From: Candidatus Heimdallarchaeota archaeon AB_125
Lineage (GTDB): Archaea; Asgardarchaeota; Heimdallarchaeia; Heimdallarchaeales; Heimdallarchaeaceae
Assembly (NCBI GenBank): GCA_001940755.1
Contig: MEHH01000111.1
Span: 1-8,189 of the forward strand
Reading direction: 5' to 3'
Length of the DNA: 8,189 nucleotides
The translations under genes were made by a program, and so were the position numbers. Shown here piece by piece: positions 1 to 5,498 of this stretch. The notes beneath the pieces are model-generated. The model saw only the letters and a program-made list of their open reading frames with translations. It did no database searches and was not told where the DNA came from. Within the stretch, counting starts at the first letter, position 1; every line of letters begins with the position of its first letter.

Positions 1-304
1 ATATGTTTCCGATAAAAGTATTTGTTTCTTTAAACCACATACCCATTACGAATCTATTTCGGGCAGTAAAATCTGCAGCTAATGAACGAATGCGAATCTC
101 AGCATCTTCTATTGAATGAACTTTAGTAGCTTCATCCACTGCCTCTTTTAGAAACTCGCGATTATCATTGCGATTCATTAGATTCAGTAATCCTTCACCA
201 TCTCCCTTTTTGAATTTTCTAATGATAAGTCGTTCAGCTTCTATTTGAGTAGGTAAATCTAGGATTTGTCTTAAGAGTTCTTTTTTTTCTTTACTAGAGC
301 TCAT
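1..304 (-). CDS. GNAT-family N-acetyltransferase (RimJ/RimL-like), C-terminus beyond the left edge
   Basis: Partial gene: 101 residues are readable from the ATG at 304 down to the window edge with no stop codon. After a short Lys/Glu-rich start, residues about 18-44 read LPTQIEAERLIIRKF followed by an acidic helix. This is the typical first strand and helix of RimJ/RimL-type GNAT acetyltransferases (pattern E/T-x-R-L-x-(I/L)-R). The visible end, residues about 85-101 (FVMGMWFKETNTFIGNI), matches the central strand pair 'w.i....t..fIG.i' just before the acetyl-CoA-binding loop. That loop lies outside the window. The family transfers acetyl from acetyl-CoA to an amino group, often on protein N-termini; the substrate here cannot be told. 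The start is supported by a TATA-like ACTAAAAAGC on the minus strand (324-333), about 24 nt away, with no ribosome binding site, suggesting a leaderless mRNA. It is divergent from the methyltransferase-like gene at 440. Confidence 0.87.
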   Translation of the reverse strand, partial: MSSSKEKKELLRQILDLPTQIEAERLIIRKFKKGDGEGLLNLMNRNDNREFLKEAVDEATKVHSIEDAEIRIRSLAADFTARNRFVMGMWFKETNTFIGNI

Positions 305-323
305 CTTTAATCATCTATATTGG

Positions 324-333
324 CTTTTTAGTA
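324..333 (-). promoter_or_regulatory. TATA-like box for the GNAT gene
   Basis: The minus strand reads ACTAAAAAGC here. Its centre lies about 24 nt from the ATG at 304, the spacing expected when transcription begins at or next to the start codon. The 135-bp divergent gap also holds a weaker AT-rich stretch on the plus strand (405-416, ATTTGAAATATC), about 27-30 nt before the ATG at 440, which could serve the neighbouring gene. Assigned from position and composition only. Confidence 0.4.
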
Positions 334-439
334 TTTCTTGAATATTAAGATATTTGTCTCCAAAAGATACTACTGTATTCCAATAATGTTTTTGAGCGGA
401 AACTATTTGAAATATCTTCTTCTTTTCAAATTGTAGAAA

Positions 440-1204
440 ATGGATACAAAAGATATGAAATTATTTGTAGAAAAAGTCCCTTTGCTGAGAAAACCATTTT
501 TTGCAATTTTGACCATCCTATATTCCTTTGGGATAATAGCTGCATTAGTACCATTCTTCTATTTCATTAACAGAATTGATTGGTGGGGACCGTTAGTATC
601 TCAAGGCATAATTAGTATAGTTGTAACGATTATTGGTCTTGTTCATTTTATATTTGCACCTAGATTTCGTAAGAAATATGGAGATTTTGCTTATCAAAGA
701 TTCTTCTATATCTTTATTCTGCCCTATTTAATCACTTGGTATGGTTGCTTCTTTCATCCAGCTTTCATTCAATGGGGTGATAAACTTCTTCCAATTTGGG
801 CACAAATTACACTCGCTGCTTTATGCGTACTTATGATGATATTAACCAATTTACAGATTGCGAAAGCAGGATTTTCTGTTGTTACTCATGGTATGGACGT
901 TTTCTCTGTATTCCCAGAAGAAACAACGATTGTTAGAGGAGATATCTATTCATTCATCAGACATCCACTCCATTTCTCCTTATTGATGGGAGGATTTGCT
1001 ATGGGGTTCATAAGTAACACTTGGGTAGGATTGGTAATATCTACATTTCAGCTAGTTCCAAGTATTATTATAGGTTTAAGAGAAGACAGAGAATTAATTA
1101 CTCGTAGTGGAGACGACCACAAGAAGTATATTAAACAAACAGCTCTTCTATTCCCAATTAGAAAATTACCAGGTTTCTTGAAGTTACTCTTCTTAGGAAA
1201 ATAG
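440..1204 (+). CDS. Isoprenylcysteine carboxyl methyltransferase / phospholipid methyltransferase-like membrane protein
   Basis: A 254-residue integral membrane protein. Hydrophobic segments are seen at about residues 20-42, 52-73, 88-104, 118-140 and 178-212. Near the C-terminus are the two hallmarks of the ICMT/PEMT membrane methyltransferase fold. The first is GDIYSFIRHPLHFS (167-180), matching the family G-x-Y-x-x-I/V-R-H-P-x-Y/H motif that binds S-adenosylmethionine. The second is LREDRELI (213-220), the acidic E-x-x-x-L element, followed by a Tyr/Lys-containing GDDHKKYIKQT and LLFPI. Known members methylate the C-terminal carboxyl of prenylated cysteine or the headgroup of phospholipids, and many prokaryotic ones have unknown substrates. 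Nothing nearby identifies the substrate. The ATG at 440 is the first in frame and has no Shine-Dalgarno sequence. The gene is likely monocistronic, since 173 bp separate it from the next gene on the same strand. Family assignment is confident; the reaction is inferred. Confidence 0.83.
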   Translation: MDTKDMKLFVEKVPLLRKPFFAILTILYSFGIIAALVPFFYFINRIDWWGPLVSQGIISIVVTIIGLVHFIFAPRFRKKYGDFAYQRFFYIFILPYLITWYGCFFHPAFIQWGDKLLPIWAQITLAALCVLMMILTNLQIAKAGFSVVTHGMDVFSVFPEETTIVRGDIYSFIRHPLHFSLLMGGFAMGFISNTWVGLVISTFQLVPSIIIGLREDRELITRSGDDHKKYIKQTALLFPIRKLPGFLKLLFLGK

Positions 1205-1209
1205 GGGTA

Positions 1210-1259
1210 CCTTATTGTAAGGAGCTCTTTACTTTCTAGGAACCCATTATTCAATAAGG
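1210..1259. repeat. 8-bp inverted repeat downstream of the methyltransferase-like gene
   Basis: CCTTATTG (1210-1217) and CAATAAGG (1252-1259) are perfect inverted copies 34 nt apart, starting 6 nt after the stop codon at 1204. The loop is too long for a classical hairpin terminator and no T-run follows. It could be a weak mRNA 3' structure or chance. The rest of the gap up to 1377 holds a stretch open without a start codon and a TATA-like sequence for the next gene. Confidence 0.25.
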
Positions 1260-1347
1260 GAGACAATACAAGAAGGTAGGGAGTTGGTAAAACACTTAGA
1301 ACCAGAAGAAGTAGTGTCAATGCGATCTAACAGACTTACCACGTGAA

Positions 1348-1367
1348 TTATAGAAAAACATAATACA
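1348..1367 (+). promoter_or_regulatory. Tandem TATA-like sequences for the membrane protein gene
   Basis: TTATAG (1348-1353) lies about 28 nt before the ATG at 1378, and ACATAATAC (1359-1367) about 25 nt before the ATG at 1387. Either would give a leaderless transcript beginning at one of the two candidate start codons, so the promoter does not decide the start. No Shine-Dalgarno sequence precedes either ATG. Confidence 0.35.
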
Positions 1368-1377
1368 AGCAAAACAA

Positions 1378-1863
1378 ATGTTATTTATGGAATCTCTAGG
1401 TGGATTAGAATTTACCAGCCATCCAGAATCCGAAGAAACTTCAAAAACTTCAGAGAAAATAGGTCCTGTTGAAGTACTGAGAATAATTTCGCTGATTTTT
1501 AGTGGATTAACAGGTTTAACTGCACTCGGATTATTTGGAGGAGCATTTTGGTCATTAATTGATTTAAACTACTATGCTCTATTATCTCAAATGGACGCGA
1601 TAGGTTATATCTGTCTAGTTTTTGCAATCATTAATGTCTTAACAAGTCTTATTTTTAAGAAGAATCTGTATGTCTTTATTATCTTCTCATTTCTAACAGC
1701 TATATTTGGTTCTTTCCAATTTATTGTATTTGCAATTTCTCCTTTTGGTCATGGTGTTTTCGGACATTTTCAATATGTTATTTCTTTTGCGATGAGTTTG
1801 TTAACTTTAATATCTACTTACCTATACATCATCATCAATTCAAGAAAAAGAGATCAAATGTGA
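1378..1863 (+). CDS. Small four-helix membrane protein of unknown function
   Basis: A 161-residue protein that I do not recognise. The first ~30 residues are polar and acidic (ESEETSKTSEK), without a signal-peptide shape. Four hydrophobic stretches follow, at about 32-62, 75-93, 96-120 and 131-153, and the protein ends in a basic tail (NSRKRDQM). The short loops contain KK at 94-95 between helices 2 and 3 and a Gly/His-rich SPFGHGVFGH (121-130) between helices 3 and 4. By the positive-inside rule both ends should be cytoplasmic. No enzymatic motif is visible. There are two possible starts, ATG 1378 and ATG 1387 (MESLGG), differing by three residues. The gene ends 14 bp from the convergent TetR gene, so the two share a transcription-end region. 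It is probably a real gene, given its sustained membrane-protein pattern and ordinary codon use. Confidence 0.65.
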   Translation: MLFMESLGGLEFTSHPESEETSKTSEKIGPVEVLRIISLIFSGLTGLTALGLFGGAFWSLIDLNYYALLSQMDAIGYICLVFAIINVLTSLIFKKNLYVFIIFSFLTAIFGSFQFIVFAISPFGHGVFGHFQYVISFAMSLLTLISTYLYIIINSRKRDQM

Positions 1864-1877
1864 ATTATATAAAAGTT

Positions 1878-2447
1878 TCATATAGCTATGGACTTCCAAG
1901 CAATCTTACATGCATTGATTATTCCTTCTTCAGTCATTATTTGAATGTCGCTAAAATGAAATCTGAGTAGAGTTATTATGGGGATGAATGCAAATGAAAT
2001 TAACATTGGAATTGGAATATCTTGAATTATTCTGTCTTCAATTCCTTTAGCAAATAATTCTACTATATATTTGTTTAATTCAAATTCATTAGTTTTGACC
2101 TCTTCCATCATCTTAGTTTGTTCAAACTGTTCGCGATATTGGATATATTCGGGATGGTTCAGATAAAAAGAGAATGAATTAAACCAAATCTCATTGAATC
2201 GTTCTTTTATAGTCATATTTGTATCAATATTTGTGAGAACAGATTCTCCCGCTTTCTTTCTTATATCACAATAAATTACAGTCAATAAATCTTCCTTGTT
2301 TTTGAAGTAAATGTAGATTGTAGCAGGAGAAACGTTAGCTTCTTTGGCAATTTTAGAAATGGAAATACCTGAAAACCCTAACTTGTTAGTTAATTCAATT
2401 GTTGATCTTACAACAGCATTGTATTTCTTCTGATCTCGTGTTCTCAT
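1878..2447 (-). CDS. TetR/AcrR-family transcriptional repressor
   Basis: A 189-residue protein of typical TetR length. The N-terminal DNA-binding domain (about residues 8-55) carries the classical helix-turn-helix: ISISKIAKEANVSPATIYIY (28-47) followed by FKNKEDLL. The C-terminal ~130 residues are helical and divergent, as expected for the ligand-binding and dimerisation domain. It includes aromatic-rich segments (FNSFSFYLNHPEYIQYREQF, 91-110) and a hydrophobic IPIPMLISFAFIPIITLLRF (143-162), suggesting a greasy effector pocket. TetR proteins bind as dimers to short palindromes near their own promoter and release on binding a small molecule. It is divergent from the metallo-beta-lactamase-fold gene, with two matching operator-like sites in the shared gap, so it probably represses both genes. 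The ATG at 2447 fits a TATA-like box about 30 nt upstream. The ligand is unknown; a lipid or aromatic compound is only a guess. Confidence 0.95.
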   Translation of the reverse strand: MRTRDQKKYNAVVRSTIELTNKLGFSGISISKIAKEANVSPATIYIYFKNKEDLLTVIYCDIRKKAGESVLTNIDTNMTIKERFNEIWFNSFSFYLNHPEYIQYREQFEQTKMMEEVKTNEFELNKYIVELFAKGIEDRIIQDIPIPMLISFAFIPIITLLRFHFSDIQIMTEEGIINACKIAWKSIAI

Positions 2448-2455
2448 AATGATTC

Positions 2456-2476
2456 ATAAGTAAACGGTCATTCATT
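2456..2476. promoter_or_regulatory. Operator-like site 1 (TetR promoter side)
   Basis: A 21-bp sequence with core AAGTAAACGGTCATTCATT (2458-2476). It matches site 2 at 2551-2571 at 19 of 21 positions; the differences are at 2462 (A versus G) and 2467 (G versus T). It overlaps the downstream edge of the TATA-like ATTTAAAT (2475-2482, palindromic) that would serve the repressor gene on the minus strand, and lies before its ATG at 2447. A protein bound here would block assembly at the repressor promoter, implying autoregulation. The dyad centred at 2465/2466 is imperfect. Confidence 0.7.
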
Positions 2477-2482
2477 TAAATT
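2474..2482 (-). promoter_or_regulatory. TATA-like box for the TetR gene
   Basis: The minus strand reads ATTTAAATG within an A/T-rich run. Its centre is about 30 nt before the ATG at 2447, placing the transcription start within a few nt of the start codon, which fits a leaderless transcript. Operator-like site 1 overlaps its downstream edge. Confidence 0.5.
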
Positions 2483-2501
2483 TTTATGTTTGCTAATATT
2501 C

Positions 2502-2511
2502 TAAACGTTTA
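2502..2511. promoter_or_regulatory. Third ACG-centred palindrome in the TetR/hydrolase gap
   Basis: TAAACGTTTA is a perfect 10-bp palindrome centred at 2506/2507. It shares AAACG with site 1 and xAACGTTx with site 2 (TGAACGTTCA). Its centre lies 41 bp from site 1 and 54 bp from site 2. It may be a weaker auxiliary operator, but the flanks do not match the 21-bp motif, so this is uncertain. Confidence 0.4.
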
Positions 2512-2547
2512 TCTGCGGTAGAACTGATATCAGCTACAATAGAAACA

Positions 2548-2555
2548 TATATAAG
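2548..2555 (+). promoter_or_regulatory. TATA box for the metallo-beta-lactamase-fold gene
   Basis: TATATAAG is preceded by the purine-rich AGAAACA, which resembles an archaeal BRE. A start about 25 nt downstream falls near 2576-2580, leaving a leader of roughly 16-20 nt that contains the ribosome binding site. Its last bases are shared with operator-like site 2. Confidence 0.7.
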
Positions 2556-2571
2556 TGAACGTTCATTCATT
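2551..2571. promoter_or_regulatory. Operator-like site 2 (hydrolase promoter side)
   Basis: A 21-bp sequence containing the perfect 10-bp palindrome TGAACGTTCA (2556-2565), with imperfect extension on both sides (8 of 10 positions pair per half). It is the better dyad of the two 19/21-identical copies. It begins inside the TATA box (2548-2555) and extends towards the expected transcription start, so a bound repressor would block TBP/TFB or RNA polymerase. Sites with TGAAC/GTTCA halves followed by ATTCATT are typical of TetR-family operators. Confidence 0.75.
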
Positions 2572-2581
2572 AATAATGAAA

Positions 2582-2588
2582 AAGGTGA
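2582..2588 (+). promoter_or_regulatory. Shine-Dalgarno sequence deciding the GTG start at 2596
   Basis: AAGGTGA matches the archaeal anti-Shine-Dalgarno consensus GGAGGTGA and ends 7 nt before the GTG at 2596. It is the clearest ribosome binding site in the window, where most other genes look leaderless. It argues for GTG 2596 over the out-of-frame ATG at 2576. Confidence 0.7.
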
Positions 2589-2595
2589 AAAACAA

Positions 2596-3288
2596 GTGGG
2601 TTCCGTACAACAACTCAAAATTCCTGCTTCTATTTCAATAATAGATTTAGAAAAAGTTAATTGTTATCTTGTAGAAACTGAAAAAGGCTTTATTTTGATT
2701 GATACTGGTTTCACTAAATGTAGATTGAAACTAGATGCTTTTTTATCAAACAAAGGAATAACACCTGAAAATCAAACACTAACACTAATACTTCTCACAC
2801 ATGGTGATTTTGATCACTCTGGAAATGCAAGATATCTAAAGGAGAAATATAATTCGAAAATTGCTTTACATAATGACGATATTGGTATGGTAGAGCATGG
2901 TGATATCACTTGGAATCGGAATATGAATGTATTTCTTAGAATTTTAGGAAAATTAATGACCGTTCTTTTAGGGATGCAACTAAAGAAGAAAGATAGATTT
3001 TTACCAGATATTGTACTTGAAAACGAACAGAAACTTGATGAATATGGTTTATCTGCTAAAATCATTACCTTACCCGGTCATTCTAAAGGGTCTGTAGGAG
3101 TTCTAACAGAAGATGGACATTTCTTTTGCGGTGATATTCTTGAGAATCTAAAACAACCTGATCAAGCAAGTATGGTAGCAGATAGAACTGATATGAAACA
3201 AAGCATTGAAAAAATAAGTTCTTTAGAGTTCAAATACGTATATCCAGGTCATGGTAGACCTTTTGAGAAGAAAGCATACTTAACCTAG
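2596..3288 (+). CDS. Metallo-beta-lactamase-fold hydrolase
   Basis: A 230-residue protein with the full set of metallo-beta-lactamase landmarks. Early strands are seen in VNCYLVETEKGFILIDTG (21-38), with the conserved Asp36-Thr-Gly. The metal motif is LTHGDFDHSG (67-76; His69, Asp71, Asp73, His74). It continues with LPGHSKGSVGVL (His162), FFCGDIL (Asp180, bridging) and VYPGHG (His219). The first motif reads H-x-D-x-D-H rather than the usual H-x-H-x-D-H, so one metal ligand is Asp. Such single-domain members hydrolyse thioesters, lactones or similar bonds; the substrate is not deducible. The start is GTG, chosen because of the Shine-Dalgarno AAGGTGA just upstream. It is divergent from the TetR gene, with operator-like site 2 on its TATA box. 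It is therefore probably induced when the repressor binds a ligand, perhaps the enzyme's own substrate. It ends 11 bp from the convergent EutA-domain gene. Confidence 0.93.
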   Translation: MGSVQQLKIPASISIIDLEKVNCYLVETEKGFILIDTGFTKCRLKLDAFLSNKGITPENQTLTLILLTHGDFDHSGNARYLKEKYNSKIALHNDDIGMVEHGDITWNRNMNVFLRILGKLMTVLLGMQLKKKDRFLPDIVLENEQKLDEYGLSAKIITLPGHSKGSVGVLTEDGHFFCGDILENLKQPDQASMVADRTDMKQSIEKISSLEFKYVYPGHGRPFEKKAYLT

Positions 3289-3299
3289 GGGTCTTCTGA

Positions 3300-5435
3300 C
3301 TAATTTTTGTTTTTATTAAATACTAAACTCTTAACTGTTACAGGAAAGGCTTGACCTGAGTAAAGTGGAGAACCTATATCTATCCAATCTCCTTCTTCAA
3401 GCTCTAATTCATCCATACAGATAAGGTTATTCTGTAAGGCAGTCTCTCGCCGAAGAGCAATTCCAATTGAACCTCCCATATCCTGATCAAAGATTAGAAG
3501 GACCATTTTGTTGTTAGCAACAGAATTTGGTAAAGCTTCTTCAATTGCTTTAGCAAAATCTGAAAGATAGAAATTGTTCCTGTGGATTGGATCTTTGAAG
3601 TATAAGGCAACCAGATCCTCCCCCTCTTTCATATCAAATCTTCTGAAAGCATTATCTATCTCTTTCTTAAGTTTCTCTGGACTGTAGTTCTCTTTTCGGA
3701 CATTTACATTTATCACAGGAATATTTTCCAGTGGAAATAGAATACTCTTATCAAAATAACATGTGGAACCAGATACTGAAAGAGAAAAGGATCCAGCACC
3801 GATAACCGTAGCCCTAATTTTGTTTTCAGGTTCTAAAATTGGTAGTTTGTTCTTTTTCATCAAAGCCTGAATTTCCTCTGCAAGATATTTACCAATATCA
3901 TCAAATGCTATATCTTCTCCATAAATTAATTCAGCAACTCCCCCGGAAAATGAGTAACCATCTATTGGAATTGAAAAATCTAAATCGTCTGTCATCATTA
4001 GTTTCTTAGCTACTTTGCTTTTTGTTGGTCCTTTCATGACCTCAACTAAAGCTTTAGCATATTCTTTAGCTATTATTCTAACTTCCTCTTCAGGGATAAT
4101 ATCCCCTATTTCATAGTCTAGACTGAGTTCCTTAAAGAGAAACTCAGTTGGTTCATCTATCCTCCAAATTTTGAATTTTTTATCAATTCCTAGTAATCTC
4201 CCGCCAACATTTATGCATGATGTACTTGTAACCTGCCCCTTAGATGCGATTGCTAGATTACTCGTGCCACCTCCAACATCTATGTTCATCACAGTGTTTT
4301 CATCTTTTAATGTCTGATCAACAATACCACTGCCCATTGCTCCCAGTAGAGATTCAAAATTCGGTCCAGCAGCTGCACTGACAAATTTTCCAGTAGTAGA
4401 AGATAATCTTTTCACTATTTCTTCTGCATTTTGCTTCTTAGCTGTTTCTCCTGTAACTATGACTGCTCCTGTATCTACCATCTCAGTAGTAATTCCAGCT
4501 TTCTTGTATTCCTCTTCAAAGAATTCAACGACAGCATCAATATCGATAGTATAACGGTCGATTAAGGGAGTGTCTATAATATTGCCTTCGTAGATTAATT
4601 TCCGATTAATAAGATGAAAACGATTGGACATGTTCATGAAACTCTGTTCTCTTCTAAGAGTTAAACCAGAAAATACAAGATGTGATGTAGAAGACCCAAC
4701 ATCAATTCCAACGCTTAAAACATTGAGGTATTCCCCAATATCATCATTTACTTGAGAAAGAATTTCAGGGAAGATCTCAGCTATTTTGTTCTTATTTTGC
4801 TGAATTTTTTCAATTTCTGCGCCAGAGTATCCCATTAGCTCTCTTGCGGATTTAGTTTTGAAAGCTGGTTTATCGCTTTTCAGTTCAAATGAATCCTCTG
4901 TTACGTCTACTATCCTTACCTCTAACTCTTTATCATGATGTTTAGGTAACTCTATTCTCTCGTCTGAATTTAACAACTGCTCTTTCAAATCCTCAGGAAT
5001 GTCTAAGAACTCTTCACAAATTGTACAGAAGAATTTAATTGTGGTTGTTTTGTCACTGCCTGGTAAAATAGGTCCATCTTCAGAAGGACGGCGGATTTCA
5101 TTGTCAGCTTGCCTTTGGATACCAGCCAATGTAATTTCAAACAATTCTGCCATTCTATCACACATATTATCAAATATTTGTCCTTTATCCATTATTGATC
5201 CAAGCGCTGATCTAAATTCTGAAACAAGTCGATAATATTTGGATATTTCTGTTTTATCTTTCATTTCATGTTCCTTAATCAATGAATCATAATTCGCTGA
5301 GAAAGTTTCTCTTAGTTCCTCTGCATTTTCTTTATTATATCTATCTAGAAATGCGTGTACAATTCCTACTATTGCCCATTTTTGGTTCTCAATATCGACT
5401 CTGATGTTTGATTCATCAGCTATTTTTCCAGACAT
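3300..5435 (-). CDS. eutA-like: EutA-domain protein with ~237-residue N-terminal extension (ethanolamine ammonia-lyase reactivase-like)
   Basis: A 711-residue protein. Residues about 238-708 form a complete EutA domain, equal to a whole bacterial EutA (about 467 residues), with ASKHA ATPase landmarks. They are SVGIDVGSSTSHLVFSGLTL (phosphate loop 1, 241-260), TGAVIVTGETAKKQNA (322-337), AAAGPNFESLLGAMGSG (354-370), NIDVGGGTSN (phosphate loop 2, 384-393), INVGGRLL (408-415), YSFSGGVAELIYG (494-506), TVIGAGSFSLSVSGST (543-558) and GDWIDIGSPLYSGQAFPVTV (682-701). EutA uses ATP to expel damaged cobalamin from ethanolamine ammonia-lyase. Residues 1-130 look helical; 135-178 contain Cys137-x-x-Cys140 and His166-His167 (ELPKHHDKEL), a possible zinc site. 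Bacterial EutA lacks this extension. No EutB, EutC or shell protein is visible in the window. The start at 5435 has a TATA box 25 nt upstream, implying a leaderless mRNA. The domain call is firm; the partner enzyme is unknown. Confidence 0.92.
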   Translation of the reverse strand: MSGKIADESNIRVDIENQKWAIVGIVHAFLDRYNKENAEELRETFSANYDSLIKEHEMKDKTEISKYYRLVSEFRSALGSIMDKGQIFDNMCDRMAELFEITLAGIQRQADNEIRRPSEDGPILPGSDKTTTIKFFCTICEEFLDIPEDLKEQLLNSDERIELPKHHDKELEVRIVDVTEDSFELKSDKPAFKTKSARELMGYSGAEIEKIQQNKNKIAEIFPEILSQVNDDIGEYLNVLSVGIDVGSSTSHLVFSGLTLRREQSFMNMSNRFHLINRKLIYEGNIIDTPLIDRYTIDIDAVVEFFEEEYKKAGITTEMVDTGAVIVTGETAKKQNAEEIVKRLSSTTGKFVSAAAGPNFESLLGAMGSGIVDQTLKDENTVMNIDVGGGTSNLAIASKGQVTSTSCINVGGRLLGIDKKFKIWRIDEPTEFLFKELSLDYEIGDIIPEEEVRIIAKEYAKALVEVMKGPTKSKVAKKLMMTDDLDFSIPIDGYSFSGGVAELIYGEDIAFDDIGKYLAEEIQALMKKNKLPILEPENKIRATVIGAGSFSLSVSGSTCYFDKSILFPLENIPVINVNVRKENYSPEKLKKEIDNAFRRFDMKEGEDLVALYFKDPIHRNNFYLSDFAKAIEEALPNSVANNKMVLLIFDQDMGGSIGIALRRETALQNNLICMDELELEEGDWIDIGSPLYSGQAFPVTVKSLVFNKNKN
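3304..3314 (+). terminator. Possible oligo-T terminator of the hydrolase gene
   Basis: TTTTTGTTTTT on the plus strand starts 15 nt after the hydrolase stop codon. It lies within the 3' end of the convergent EutA-domain gene, where it encodes the Asn/Lys-rich tail. Archaeal RNA polymerase often terminates at such T-runs without a hairpin. Confidence 0.45.
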
Positions 5436-5456
5436 ATATTAGAAAAACAGCATTTT

Positions 5457-5466
5457 GTATAAATAC
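5457..5466 (-). promoter_or_regulatory. TATA box for the EutA-domain gene
   Basis: The minus strand reads GTATTTATAC, with TTTATA centred about 25 nt before the ATG at 5435. This places the transcription start at the start codon (leaderless). Confidence 0.65.
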
Positions 5467-5498
5467 ATTTTTATGTTCTAATAATACAATAATGTATT
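5462..5498. repeat. Inverted repeat AATACATT/AATGTATT in the EutA/winged-helix gap
   Basis: AATACATT (5462-5469) and AATGTATT (5491-5498) are perfect 8-bp inverted copies with 21 nt between them. The left arm overlaps the EutA-side TATA box and the right arm ends directly at the ATG of the divergent gene. A second perfect 8-bp inverted pair, TATTAGAA (5437-5444) and TTCTAATA (5476-5483), interleaves with it. Both could be regulator half-sites. The region is very AT-rich, so chance pairing is possible. Confidence 0.4.
5469..5475 (+). promoter_or_regulatory. TATA-like box for the winged-helix-like gene
   Basis: TTTTTATG in the plus strand (core TTTTAT) is centred about 27 nt before the ATG at 5499, consistent with a leaderless transcript. 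It lies between the arms of the AATACATT/AATGTATT inverted repeat. Confidence 0.45.

Noticed and set aside
1048..1320. Open minus-strand frame of 90 codons
   Set aside because: It overlaps the end of the methyltransferase-like gene and the following gap. Its Leu/Ser/Pro-rich product has no recognisable pattern and it lacks promoter or neighbour support, so it is an antisense shadow.
2576..2578. ATG as start of the metallo-beta-lactamase-fold gene
   Set aside because: It is out of frame with the protein by two bases and lies at or before the expected transcription start. The Shine-Dalgarno sequence fits the GTG at 2596.
2814..3065. Open minus-strand frame of 83 codons
   Set aside because: It lies wholly inside the metallo-beta-lactamase-fold gene, whose motifs are intact. 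The antisense product is Ser/Phe-rich and uninformative.
4999..5235. Open plus-strand frame of 78 codons
   Set aside because: Antisense to the N-terminal extension of the EutA-domain protein, with low-information Ser-rich composition and no promoter.
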